Shown here: in pieces, positions 9,179 to 17,284 of the stretch
How the letters are laid out: each line of letters starts with the position of its first letter
How positions within the stretch are numbered: the first letter of the stretch is position 1
Source of the DNA: JBGSKY01 sp041740995
GTDB lineage: Bacteria > Planctomycetota > Planctomycetia > Pirellulales > Pirellulaceae
Direction of reading: 5' to 3'
Length of the DNA stretch: 30,600 nt
Assembly (NCBI GenBank): GCA_041740995.1
Contig: JBGSKY010000248.1
Location: 1-30,600 of the forward strand
Position numbers and translations under genes: made by a program
The notes under the pieces: model-generated
Told to the model about the DNA's origin: nothing
Seen by the model: only the letters and a program-made list of their open reading frames with translations
Databases searched by the model: none

Positions 9179-10045
9179 ATGTCTCTGCTGCGTCAAACAC
9201 TCTTGCAATCTTATCGACTAGCGACAACGCGCTGGCGCGAGCGGATCTTGCATGATTTGATCAGCCGTAAACAAATGCCAGCGGCGATACTTTTTTATCA
9301 TCGCGTCGCTGACGAACATCCCAACGATTGGACAATCTCTCGGCGTCAGTTTGCCTCCCATTTGGATTGGCTGCGTCAACACGTCGGCTTCTCGACGCTC
9401 GAAGAAATCCAAGCTTCGCAAAACGATGCCAGTCGTGACAAGATGCAGGTATGCATTACGTTTGACGACGGATATGCTGAAAATTTTGATTGGGCGATTC
9501 CAGAGTTGATTAATCGCCAAATCCCCTGCTATTACTTTGCCAGCAGCAGGAACGTTGCGTTGCAAATGCCATTCGAACATGACGTCAAACGTGGCCAGCC
9601 GTTGCCGATCAATACGATCGAACAACTTCGTCAGATGGCCGATCGCGGAGTTCAAATTGGCTCGCACGCTCAGACTCATCCTCATTTTGGTCGCCCTCAT
9701 TCGAAAGAGTTTTTGCATAACGAGATCGTTGACAGCCGCAAACAATTGCAAGATTGGACCGGACAAAGCATCGACTACTTTGCTTTCCCGTACGGATTGC
9801 CCGAACACATCAGCCAGGCCGCAATCGATATGGTTTTGGCGGCTGGCTACAAAGGTTTTCTGAGCGCTTATGGCGGTTGGAATTGGCCCGGCGAAGATGA
9901 CTTCCATTTGCAACGAATTCACGGCGATCCGAGCCTTTCCATGCTCGCCAACTGGCTCACACTCGATCCACGCAAGTTGCGTCGCGGATCGAAGATCCAA
10001 TATCAAAAAGGTGCCAGGAGCGTCATATCATCCAAACCATCGTGA
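9179..10045 (+). CDS. Polysaccharide deacetylase (NodB homology domain)
   Basis: Carbohydrate esterase family 4 enzymes remove N- or O-acetyl groups from glycans using a metal held by an Asp-His-His triad. The 288-residue protein has motif 1 TFDDGY (Asp96-Asp97) and motif 2 GSHAQTHPHF, with His163 and His167 spaced as H-x3-H. FAFPYG fits motif 3. There is no obvious signal peptide; the N-terminus is basic, so the protein may be cytoplasmic or membrane-associated. Its stop overlaps the GTG start of the GT4 gene by four bases (GTGA), so the two are co-translated and probably modify and build the same glycan. Substrate unknown. Confidence 0.88.
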   Translation: MSLLRQTLLQSYRLATTRWRERILHDLISRKQMPAAILFYHRVADEHPNDWTISRRQFASHLDWLRQHVGFSTLEEIQASQNDASRDKMQVCITFDDGYAENFDWAIPELINRQIPCYYFASSRNVALQMPFEHDVKRGQPLPINTIEQLRQMADRGVQIGSHAQTHPHFGRPHSKEFLHNEIVDSRKQLQDWTGQSIDYFAFPYGLPEHISQAAIDMVLAAGYKGFLSAYGGWNWPGEDDFHLQRIHGDPSLSMLANWLTLDPRKLRRGSKIQYQKGARSVISSKPS

Positions 10046-11235
10046 AGCCTAAATCTAGGCCGCTCAACACAATGTTTGTCATCACCAGCATGCATGTTGG
10101 TGGCGCCGAAACGTTGTTGCAGAATTTGATCCTGCGATGCAATCGCGCACGGATTCGTCCCCACTTGGTCTGTCTCAAAGAGCTCGGCTCAATCGGCGAG
10201 TCACTTGCCAAACAGATTCCGACATTTCACTCGATCACTCGCGGTCGAATGGATATCAAGGTCTTTCCAAACTTGACCCACATTTTTCGCGAATGCGAAG
10301 CCGATGCTGTGGTGACAGTCGGCGCTGGGGACAAAATGTTTTGGGGTCGATTAGCCAGCCGTTGGGCAGGCGTTGGCATCACCGCATCAGCACTGCATTC
10401 GACAGGCTGGCCTGACGGAATCAATTTCGCAAATCGGATGCTGACACCACTGACCAATGCGTTCATCGCCGTCGGCAATTCGCATCGAGAATATCTCTGC
10501 AACGTCGCACGACTGCCTCGCAATCGTGTCTTTGTTGTCCCCAACGGAATCGATACTGAACGCTTTATCGCTCGCCCAAAAATGCGAGCGGAAGTTCGCC
10601 AAGAACTTGGCTTCGCAGCGACCGACCCAATCGTCGGCATTGTCGCAGCGTTGCGACCCGAAAAAGATCATGGATTGTTCATTCGGGTTGCTCAAACAAT
10701 CTTGCAAAAGATTCCAAATTGCAAGTTTCTCGTCATCGGCGACGGACCGGAGCGATCAGCGATCGAGCAGCAGATTGCCAGCGCGTCGCTGACCGACCAA
10801 ATTCGGTTGCTTGGTTCACGAAACGATACTCAACGATATCTCGCCGCAATGGATGTGTTTACGCTGACCAGTAAGAATGAAGCCAAACCGGTTTCGATTC
10901 TTGAAGCGCTTGCTTGCCAAGTACCAGTCGTTGCACCTAACGTTGGTTCGGTTGGGGAGAGCGTGATTGATGGCCGGACCGGATACTTAGTTCATTCGCG
11001 TGAGCCTGCGGAGTTTGCCGATGCAATCATGTCGATTTGCAGCGACCCTCAACTGGCTCAACAAATGGGAAAAAGCGGACGGGAGCTTGTCGAGCAAGAT
11101 GGCTCGCTTGATGCAATGGTCCGTGGCTATGAGTCGTTGTTGTGGCAGTTGCATTGCCGCTTGCAAGGCCGCGCGTGGCCACGTTGGATCAGCGTCCCGA
11201 GTCGTCTCGCCTTGCCGGTGCTTGGCCGCCGCTAA
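10042..11235 (+). CDS. Glycosyltransferase family 4 protein
   Basis: A 397-residue GT-B fold glycosyltransferase. The N-terminal domain has the glycine-rich acceptor loop HVGGAETLLQNLI. The C-terminal donor domain starts near VPNGIDTERF and carries VAALRPEKDH and the E-x7-E motif (EAKPVSILE, then ALACQVPVVAPNVGSVGE), which binds the nucleotide sugar in retaining GT4 enzymes. It starts at GTG overlapping the deacetylase stop. No membrane segment is seen, so it likely acts at the cytoplasmic face on a lipid-linked glycan. Donor and acceptor cannot be inferred. Its stop is only 12 bp from the convergent flgH stop. Confidence 0.9.
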   Translation: MKPKSRPLNTMFVITSMHVGGAETLLQNLILRCNRARIRPHLVCLKELGSIGESLAKQIPTFHSITRGRMDIKVFPNLTHIFRECEADAVVTVGAGDKMFWGRLASRWAGVGITASALHSTGWPDGINFANRMLTPLTNAFIAVGNSHREYLCNVARLPRNRVFVVPNGIDTERFIARPKMRAEVRQELGFAATDPIVGIVAALRPEKDHGLFIRVAQTILQKIPNCKFLVIGDGPERSAIEQQIASASLTDQIRLLGSRNDTQRYLAAMDVFTLTSKNEAKPVSILEALACQVPVVAPNVGSVGESVIDGRTGYLVHSREPAEFADAIMSICSDPQLAQQMGKSGRELVEQDGSLDAMVRGYESLLWQLHCRLQGRAWPRWISVPSRLALPVLGRR

Positions 11236-11247
11236 GTTATCAACGCG

Positions 11248-12126
11248 TTAAAAAGGTTTGAAGCGACCGAACCACTTGGAAACCCATCCGCGGGAATAGC
11301 CATCGCGGACTTGGCCGGCTTCATTCTTCGAAATGTTCAGATCGAATATATCGCGGCTCAGTACCACATTGTCTGGTCCGATATCAGTCGGACGACAAAT
11401 GCCGCTCAGCGACAATTCCCACCTGTTATCGTTATCGTTGATGCCCTTGGTCGCTGAGAGAACCAGCAAACCGTTGGGCCGAATATCGGCGATCTCGGCC
11501 TTGATGTTGAAGGTCATCGATTCGCGCGTTCTCAGCGTCGAGTCGGCTCGGTAGACTTCGTTGTTTTGGCCGGCAAGGCGTGGTTCGCCGTCTGATTCAT
11601 TTGTGGGCTTGATGGTATCTAAACCGTCGAAGCGAACCCAATCTGAAAGCAAAATATCCAAGCTTGCATTTTTTCGTGCTTGAGCCTGTCCACTGGCGGT
11701 CGTTTGTGACGTTTCATCGACGCGAATGCTGACCAGGTCATGGATCTGCAGGACGCGAGGTGGCGGAAGCGGAGTATAAATCCATGACGCGTTGGCTAAG
11801 CTTTGTCCCTGCCCGGCAAGTTGATTGCCAACCGCTGGCCTAACACCTGCGTAAGAATTTGCTGAATCATCCAGCAAACCAGCCATCGGATTTACAAAGT
11901 TTCCGTTGGCTTGCGGCGGACGCCAGCCGTCAGTTGGTCCAGCTTGATTAATTCGTTGATTTCCGTAAGACGTCTCCGGTGCACCGCTTTGCAATTGACC
12001 GCCATTGACGATCGACGCAGGATCCTGAAACAAGCTGCTACGCTGCGCAAAACAAGTCGATGCACCTAATGTGATGACCGACGCGACTAGTAGGAACGCG
12101 TTTAGCTTTAATATTGAATGGCACAT
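11248..12126 (-). CDS. flgH: Flagellar basal-body L-ring protein FlgH
   Basis: FlgH forms the outer-membrane L-ring around the flagellar rod. The 292-residue product begins with a signal peptide (hydrophobic core to about residue 22, likely cleavage after CFA). There is a Cys at residue 25, but ASTC is a poor lipobox, unlike classical FlgH lipoproteins. The conserved core is clear: LVSIRVDETSQTTASGQAQ, then NIKAEIADIRPNGLLVLSATK and ELSLSGICRPTDIGPDNVV. A Pro/Gly/Asn-rich segment of about 90 residues separates signal and core. It is the last gene of the flgG-flgA-flgH unit, 29 bp after flgA. A purine-rich GAGAGAAAG precedes the start. Confidence 0.92.
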   Translation of the reverse strand: MCHSILKLNAFLLVASVITLGASTCFAQRSSLFQDPASIVNGGQLQSGAPETSYGNQRINQAGPTDGWRPPQANGNFVNPMAGLLDDSANSYAGVRPAVGNQLAGQGQSLANASWIYTPLPPPRVLQIHDLVSIRVDETSQTTASGQAQARKNASLDILLSDWVRFDGLDTIKPTNESDGEPRLAGQNNEVYRADSTLRTRESMTFNIKAEIADIRPNGLLVLSATKGINDNDNRWELSLSGICRPTDIGPDNVVLSRDIFDLNISKNEAGQVRDGYSRGWVSKWFGRFKPF

Positions 12127-12155
12127 AAATTTGCTTTCTCTCGCCTAACTCAATT

Positions 12156-13298
12156 TTACGGTGTTACCACGCTGACCACGCCGGCTTCGACGATTCTTGC
12201 GGAGACCTTGGAGCGGTATGGCATGATCTCAACAGTGATTAGGTCGTTCATTCCGCCACCTTGCATCGCCTTGCCAGGCGTCGTCACTAACAAACCGGCC
12301 GATCGCACATGAACTTCGACATTGTCGTATGCATCGATCAGTCGTGGGTTGGCTACGAAGCCCCGTTCTATCGCTTGGCCGGACGCTAGTGCGCGATTAA
12401 GTTGCTTGCCGACTAAACCGTCAAGCGATTCGAAACATTGCGCACGCGTGTAGCGAGCTGACTTCGGAATGGTCGCTAACTGCAGATCCGATTCTTGAAC
12501 CACGTGGTCACGAGCCAGCGAACGGACAGCGACAAAAATCATTGGCGGCAACTGCACATCGGCCGCAACTTCGATCACCACTTCGCCTTCGCGTTGTTTG
12601 GTTTGCAAGTTAAATCGCTGTCGTCCGATCCATGGCGCTTCGCCGCCACTGATGCCGATAATGCTGCGACGATTTTGAAGGTAGACAACGCCAGCAGGCG
12701 GCAATTCCACCGTCATTTCATACTGCACATTCGAATTCGAAGCGACTTTAAGATATTCTTTTAGCGCATCTGTGACGTTGCGTTCGGCTTGTGTTGACTG
12801 GTACCGCGAGACGTTCGTTGAAACAAAATCGGTTTCGGGCGAACTTGGATCGCTACTTAAAACGTTGGTCGCGATGGGATTGGATTGCCGCGTCACCGTA
12901 CATTGCGAGCTGCCAGTCCAGCCCAAACGTGAGGTGTCAAAGCCACGCAGCTTTAGCAAGGCTTGAATGTCCGCGGCGTTCCAAGTTTGCGACTGACCAT
13001 CGGTCGGCGTCGGAGCAAGTGGCGAGGCAAGCAATTGAACAACCGCTGACGAAGCAGAGTCGCATTCAACCAAGTCGCCAAGGGTTAACAGATTTGAGTC
13101 GACTTGGATTTGATCTCGCAACCGGAAGACTATCTGGCGGGCGAGTTCCAGCGGCACCGGTTCGCTCAAGCGCATGCCTTGGTTAGATGACGGCATCAAC
13201 GGCGGTGTCTGAGCAAACAATCCGTCCAGACGAACCGCTAGCGCAACGCAGACGATGGCGAAAGCAGTTCGGCGAATCGATTTGTAAGACAACTTCAT
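12156..13298 (-). CDS. flgA: Flagellar P-ring assembly chaperone FlgA
   Basis: FlgA is a periplasmic chaperone for assembly of the P-ring protein FlgI. The C-terminal third shows the SAF/FlgA pattern: VVQESDLQLATIPKSAR, GLVGKQLNRALASGQAI, then VEVHVRSAGLLVTTPGKAM and VEIMPYRSKVSARIVEAGVV. The protein has 380 residues against roughly 220-240 in enterobacteria; the extra part is N-terminal, after a signal-like segment at about residues 8-29. It sits 29 bp after flgG and 29 bp before flgH, on the same strand. Assignment rests on the C-terminal domain plus context. Confidence 0.88.
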   Translation of the reverse strand: MKLSYKSIRRTAFAIVCVALAVRLDGLFAQTPPLMPSSNQGMRLSEPVPLELARQIVFRLRDQIQVDSNLLTLGDLVECDSASSAVVQLLASPLAPTPTDGQSQTWNAADIQALLKLRGFDTSRLGWTGSSQCTVTRQSNPIATNVLSSDPSSPETDFVSTNVSRYQSTQAERNVTDALKEYLKVASNSNVQYEMTVELPPAGVVYLQNRRSIIGISGGEAPWIGRQRFNLQTKQREGEVVIEVAADVQLPPMIFVAVRSLARDHVVQESDLQLATIPKSARYTRAQCFESLDGLVGKQLNRALASGQAIERGFVANPRLIDAYDNVEVHVRSAGLLVTTPGKAMQGGGMNDLITVEIMPYRSKVSARIVEAGVVSVVTP

Positions 13299-13327
13299 CG
13301 GATAGTTGGGACTAGTGTGATTGGCTT

Positions 13328-14134
13328 TTAGAATCGTCGGAGGTTAGCGATTTGCTGCATGATTTGATCGCCCGCTTGGATCGCTTGTGAATTGAGCTCA
13401 AATCCACGTTGGGTAGTAATCAGATCGATCAACTCTTTGACTGGCTCGACGTTTGATGCCTCAAGCGAACTTTGGCGCAGCACGCCGAGCCCGTTGCTCC
13501 CAGGCTGGCCGGGAATTGGTGCTCCCGAGGCATCCGTCGCGCTGTACATGTTTTCGCCCATCTTCAAAAGCCCGTCCGGATTGACGAACGTCGCCAGTTG
13601 CATGTCACCAAGTTGTTGTAGCTGGGTTTGGCCGGGTACTCGAACAGAGACCGAGCCGTTGGCGTTGATTACAATGTCCGTCGCATCTTGCGGTATGGTT
13701 ACTGGCGGTTCAAGTATTCGACCGGTTTGGGCTGAACCGATCACAAGCTGACCATTGGCATTGACGTCCAAATTGCCGGCGCGAGTGTAGACCGTCGTCT
13801 GAGTCACGGGATCGGTAACCTGAAAGAATCCTCGTCCCTCGATGGCGACGTCCAGCGTTCGTCCGGTGTCTTGCAATGTTCCTTGGCGATAGTCCGATTG
13901 CACACTTTGCACGCGAGCTCCAAGTCCAATGGCGACGCCGGTTGGAGTTGGGTTTTGTTGGGCATCGAGCACGCCGGGATAGACTGAATTGCGGTAAAGC
14001 AAGTCTTCGAAATTCGCGCGGTCGCGTTTGAACGCGGTCGTATTGATGTTCGCCAAGTTGTTGGAGATGACGTCCAGCTTGGTCTGCATCGCATCCATGC
14101 CGGTGGCCGCAGTGTACAACGATTGAACGCTCAT
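13328..14134 (-). CDS. flgG: Flagellar distal rod protein FlgG
   Basis: FlgG builds the distal rod of the flagellar basal body. The 268-residue length is normal. The N-terminus MSVQSLYTAATGMDAMQTKL, followed by SNNLANINTTAFKRDRANFEDLLYR, is the standard rod/hook signature. The C-terminal LEASNVEPVKELIDLITTQRGFELNSQAI segment is equally typical and forms the paired helix of the D0 domain. It is the first gene of a three-gene minus-strand unit; flgF, usually next to it, is not in the window. A GAGAGA stretch about nine bases upstream of the ATG can serve as ribosome-binding site. Confidence 0.96.
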   Translation of the reverse strand: MSVQSLYTAATGMDAMQTKLDVISNNLANINTTAFKRDRANFEDLLYRNSVYPGVLDAQQNPTPTGVAIGLGARVQSVQSDYRQGTLQDTGRTLDVAIEGRGFFQVTDPVTQTTVYTRAGNLDVNANGQLVIGSAQTGRILEPPVTIPQDATDIVINANGSVSVRVPGQTQLQQLGDMQLATFVNPDGLLKMGENMYSATDASGAPIPGQPGSNGLGVLRQSSLEASNVEPVKELIDLITTQRGFELNSQAIQAGDQIMQQIANLRRF

Positions 14135-14434
14135 GGCGGATTCTCTCTGGTCAGGTCGCTTTTCAAGTTTTGAGCACCGATGAAACGGCGCAGTATGGTG
14201 TTAGAAAATTCGCCGCCCCGATGCTAGTCCAGTGTGCGAATTTCGAATCGGCCGCGGTTCGGTGGCAAAAGCAAGCTGGAAGCTGATGTTAAGATTTTTC
14301 AAAATGTGCGGCGGTAAATAGGAAGTCTGCGGCACTTGGAGCATATCCGAAGGCGGCAAAGTGCCTTCGATCCAATTCTCAAAACGCTTGATGCCTGTGA
14401 AAAAACAGCCGCGGGCTCGGAAACTAGGAAATAA
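14135..14434. other. Divergent intergenic region between flgG and the CotH gene
   Basis: 300 bp with no gene I can support; open frames crossing it on the minus strand are shadows of the CotH coding region. It must contain promoters for the flagellar unit and the CotH-DUF4956 unit. I found no clear sigma-54 or sigma-28 type flagellar promoter upstream of flgG. The part nearest the CotH gene contains two overlapping inverted repeats, described separately. Confidence 0.5.
14331..14369 (+). promoter_or_regulatory. Two mutually exclusive hairpins upstream of the CotH gene
   Basis: Pairing A joins GGCACTT (14331-14337) to AAGTGCC (14359-14365). Pairing B joins CGAAGGC (14348-14354) to GCCTTCG (14363-14369), a perfect seven-base-pair stem with an eight-base loop. 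They share bases 14363-14365, so only one can form at a time. They lie about 65 bases before the CotH start, probably in the 5' leader. A switching RNA is possible, but chance pairing is not excluded. Confidence 0.3.
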
Positions 14435-16387
14435 ATGATGCGAAAGCGAATGTTGGGTGTCGCTATCTTGGCCAGCGCCACGGGGCTTGCTATCGTCGGA
14501 CCAACGCTGCGGCTGGTCGGCCAACCACCTGAAACCCAGCAAGGTCCTAACCGCGATGGAGATGGCTGGTTTCCAGGATTTTTTGAAGGGATGCGCGGTC
14601 CTGGTGGACCTGGTGGACGGGGTGGACCTGATCAGCCCGATCGAGAGTTGCTGGCAAAATTCGATAGCGACCATAACGGTTGGCTCAACCAAACCGAGCG
14701 GGCCGCCGCCCGAGATTTGATTAAAAGCGAACCAGCGCCAGCGCTACCATTTGGACCGCCCGGCGGAGGTGGACCAGGTTTTGGTCCGCCTGGCTTTGGT
14801 GGACCAGGTTTTGGTGGGCCAGGTTTTGGTGGGCCGAGGCGTGAACAACGCGATCCGCCGACTGCCGGTGTTCGCGTTTCTCCAGATGACGTGACGGCCA
14901 GCTCAAGTGATTTCTACGATGCAAAAACTTTACGTACGATCTTTCTAGATTTTGAAAACGCCGATTGGGAAGCGGAGCTGCAAGACTTTCATAAAACAGA
15001 CATTGATGTACCAGCCACAGTCACAATTGATGGCAAAAAATATCCCGGCGTCGGCGTTCGATTTCGTGGCATGTCGTCTTATATGATGGTCAGTCCCGGT
15101 TACAAGCGATCGATGAATTTGTCGGTCGATATGCAAGATGAAGAGCAACGTTTGTACGGCTACAAAACGATTAATCTGCTCAACGCACACGAAGACGATT
15201 CGATGCTCAGCTCGGTTCTCTATTCGACGATCGCGCGGAAATATATCGCGGCGCCGAAAGCAAATCTTGTACGCGTGGTCATCAATGGCGAAAACTGGGG
15301 CATCTACTCGAATGTTCAACAATTCGATAAAGAGTTTGTGAGAGAGAATTTTGAATCGAGCAAAGGAGCTCGTTGGAAAGTCAGTGGCTCGCCTCGGGGT
15401 GGCGGTGGCTTGGAATATCGCGGCGAAAACCTCGATGCCTACAGGCATCCTTACGAGATGAAATCGGGCGACGAGAAAGACTTGAAAGCGTTGATTGCAC
15501 TGTGCCGCACGCTGGACCAAACGCCAACCTCGGAGCTCGAAGCCGCATTGGAGAAGATCATGGACGTCGATGGTTTGCTGTGGTTTCTAGCGCTCGACAA
15601 TGCATTGATCAATAGCGACGGTTACTGGATTCGCGCCAGTGATTACAGCATTCTTTTGGATAAAGACAACAAGTTTCATATCCTACCGCATGACATGAAC
15701 GAAGCGTTTCGAAAACCAATGGGCCCCGGCATGGGCGGACCACCTGGCATGGGCGGTCCTCCGGGATTTGGCGGCGGACCTCCTGGCTTCGGTGGCGGAC
15801 CAGACGGACGTCAAGCTCGCGGTGACCGACGACCGGATCGGCCTGCTGGTTTGGAAGACGGCGAAGCGCCGCGACCTGAACGCGAGCAAGCCAATCGCCC
15901 CAATCCACAACGCCCAGACGGTCAACGCCCAAATGGTCCACGGAATGGAACTCCAGGTGATGCGTTGGAGCGTGGTCGAGGCCGTGGGCCACGCGGTTTT
16001 GGTGGTTTTGGTGGCCCACAAATCGATGGCGTGAAGCTTGATGCGTTAATCGGTTTGGACGATCCAAGCAAACCGCTCCGAAGTAAAGTGCTAGCCGTGC
16101 CAAGCTTGCAAGCGAGATATCTGGAGAAAGTCCAAACGATCGCTCGCGAGTCGCTCGATTGGAATTCGCTTGGACCGATCGTCGCTAGTTATCGCGAGCT
16201 GATCGATGCGGAAGTGAAAAGCGATACACGAAAACTTGGCAGCTATGAAGCATTCGTGAATGCGACAAGTGAAGCTGTTTCGAAGCCAGACAGCGACGCT
16301 TCGCCAGAACGACCCATGCGGCGTGAGTCGATGAGCTTGAAGGAATTTGCCGACCAACGTCGCGAATTTCTTCTGCAAGGTCGATAA
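14435..16387 (+). CDS. CotH-kinase family secreted protein with EF-hand
   Basis: CotH-type proteins are kinase-fold enzymes; Bacillus CotH phosphorylates spore-coat proteins. The 650-residue product has a signal-type N-terminus (residues 1-30), a perfect EF-hand loop DSDHNGWLNQTE (77-88), a Gly/Pro/Phe repeat (about 113-132), then the CotH domain from about residue 160. Recognisable parts are GVRFRGMSSY, KTINLLNAHEDDSML, GENWGIYSNVQQFDKEFV, DNALINSDGYW and the DFG-like catalytic segment LPHDMNEAF (about 417-425). A Gly/Pro/Arg-rich insert of about 105 residues follows immediately, before DALIGLDDPSKPLRSKVL resumes the domain. AGGAA precedes the start. DUF4956 follows 108 bp downstream. Confidence 0.88.
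   Translation: MMRKRMLGVAILASATGLAIVGPTLRLVGQPPETQQGPNRDGDGWFPGFFEGMRGPGGPGGRGGPDQPDRELLAKFDSDHNGWLNQTERAAARDLIKSEPAPALPFGPPGGGGPGFGPPGFGGPGFGGPGFGGPRREQRDPPTAGVRVSPDDVTASSSDFYDAKTLRTIFLDFENADWEAELQDFHKTDIDVPATVTIDGKKYPGVGVRFRGMSSYMMVSPGYKRSMNLSVDMQDEEQRLYGYKTINLLNAHEDDSMLSSVLYSTIARKYIAAPKANLVRVVINGENWGIYSNVQQFDKEFVRENFESSKGARWKVSGSPRGGGGLEYRGENLDAYRHPYEMKSGDEKDLKALIALCRTLDQTPTSELEAALEKIMDVDGLLWFLALDNALINSDGYWIRASDYSILLDKDNKFHILPHDMNEAFRKPMGPGMGGPPGMGGPPGFGGGPPGFGGGPDGRQARGDRRPDRPAGLEDGEAPRPEREQANRPNPQRPDGQRPNGPRNGTPGDALERGRGRGPRGFGGFGGPQIDGVKLDALIGLDDPSKPLRSKVLAVPSLQARYLEKVQTIARESLDWNSLGPIVASYRELIDAEVKSDTRKLGSYEAFVNATSEAVSKPDSDASPERPMRRESMSLKEFADQRREFLLQGR
14771..14830 (+). repeat. Four tandem 15-bp units encoding Gly/Pro/Phe repeats
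   Basis: Units at 14771, 14786, 14801 and 14816 follow GGACCAGGTTTTGGT with few changes, encoding GPGFG/PPGFG-type pentapeptides in the CotH protein. A second Gly/Pro/Met/Phe-rich run of similar character lies at about 15721-15810. In-frame tandem units like these can change copy number by slippage. Confidence 0.8.
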
Positions 16388-16398
16388 CATCAGTCGAT

Positions 16399-16454
16399 CC
16401 GTCTTTCTGCGGACGGGCATCGGGATATTTCGCGCGTCTCGGAGTGACGCGTTT
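16399..16454 (+). terminator. Two tandem hairpins between the CotH and DUF4956 genes
   Basis: Stem 1: CCGTC (16399-16403) with GACGG (16412-16416). Stem 2: CGCGTC (16433-16438) with GACGCG (16446-16451), followed by TTT. They fill the gap between two same-strand genes, so they could end most CotH transcripts or attenuate read-through. The T-tract is short. Confidence 0.35.
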
Positions 16455-16495
16455 GCCGATTTGTTCATGTCTGTAAATTTCAAAGGTTTTTTCTA

Positions 16496-17206
16496 GTGCC
16501 AGAATGGTTGAATTCACCGACGGCGACTATGCCGTCGGTTCTAACAATCGTCGTTCGATTGTTGCTCGCTTGGCTTGCCGGCTGCGGGATCGCGTGGCTA
16601 GCCAGTCCACGTCGCGACGCGACGTGCGACAAGACAATGGGGCTGACGTTGATCTTGATGAGTATCTTGATCGCCATGGCGACACAAATCATCGGCGACA
16701 ACATTGCTCGCGCATTCAGTCTTGTCGGCGCTTTGTCAATTGTCCGCTTTCGAACCGCCGTTTCGACTGCTCAAGATGTCGCATTTGTTCTTGCGTCGGT
16801 CGTACTTGGGATGTCAATCGGCGCAGGCCAATACGTCGTAGCGATACTTGGCTTTGCTGTCGTAGTGGCAGCGACGATCATAGGACATCGCCAGCAAAAC
16901 GGATTGGCTGACCCGGTGAAACGTCCGAACGGAAGTTACATTCTGCAATTGCGCGCGACACTTGGCACCGAGCCATTGTGGTTGGAACGATTGCCTTTGT
17001 ACTTTGCATCCACGGAGCTGATCAGTGTCGAGACGGCTCGCAAAGGGACTGCGATTTCTTATGAGTACCAAGCGACGCTCAATAGTCGCTTTGATGCCGT
17101 TGAAATAATTAATCAGCTTTCTCAAATGCCGCAGATCGAATCGGTCTCACTTCAGCGATCTAAGAAATCCACGCCACCACCGATACCGCAAGATTTGCGA
17201 GACTGA
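16496..17206 (+). CDS. DUF4956 family membrane protein
   Basis: A 236-residue protein with about four membrane helices in its first 140 residues and a soluble C-terminal domain of about 85 residues. The segment ARAFSLVGALSIVRFRTAV followed by AQDVAFVLASVVLGMSIGAG is the DUF4956 hallmark. The GTG start at 16496 has AAAGG nine bases upstream; an ATG at 16529 is an alternative. In many bacteria DUF4956 genes sit with CotH and with a VTC-like polyphosphate polymerase domain gene. Here CotH precedes it, but no VTC gene is in the window. The tail has an alternating beta/alpha pattern that could be an ACT-like fold (inference). Molecular function is unknown. Confidence 0.85.
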   Translation: MPEWLNSPTATMPSVLTIVVRLLLAWLAGCGIAWLASPRRDATCDKTMGLTLILMSILIAMATQIIGDNIARAFSLVGALSIVRFRTAVSTAQDVAFVLASVVLGMSIGAGQYVVAILGFAVVVAATIIGHRQQNGLADPVKRPNGSYILQLRATLGTEPLWLERLPLYFASTELISVETARKGTAISYEYQATLNSRFDAVEIINQLSQMPQIESVSLQRSKKSTPPPIPQDLRD

Positions 17207-17236
17207 AAAACGTCAGTGTTCCAGCCTTTTGCCGAA

Positions 17237-17257
17237 GGGCAGCTTGTCCTTTTGCCC
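17237..17257. terminator. Possible bidirectional terminator between convergent genes
   Basis: GGGCA (17237-17241) can pair with TGCCC (17253-17257) over an 11-base loop, in the 78-bp gap between the convergent DUF4956 and NifS-like genes. Position is suitable, but the stem is short and there is no strong T-run. Confidence 0.25.
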
Positions 17258-17284
17258 GCGTCGAAGTGACGTGCCAACCGATGG

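Noticed and set aside
14135..14300. Sigma-54 type promoter (GG-N10-GC) upstream of flgG
   Set aside because: Candidate GG and GC pairs have wrong spacing or lie on the wrong strand.
14201..14692. 163-residue minus-strand frame across the flgG-CotH gap
   Set aside because: It runs antisense into the CotH coding sequence and shows no domain; treated as a shadow frame.
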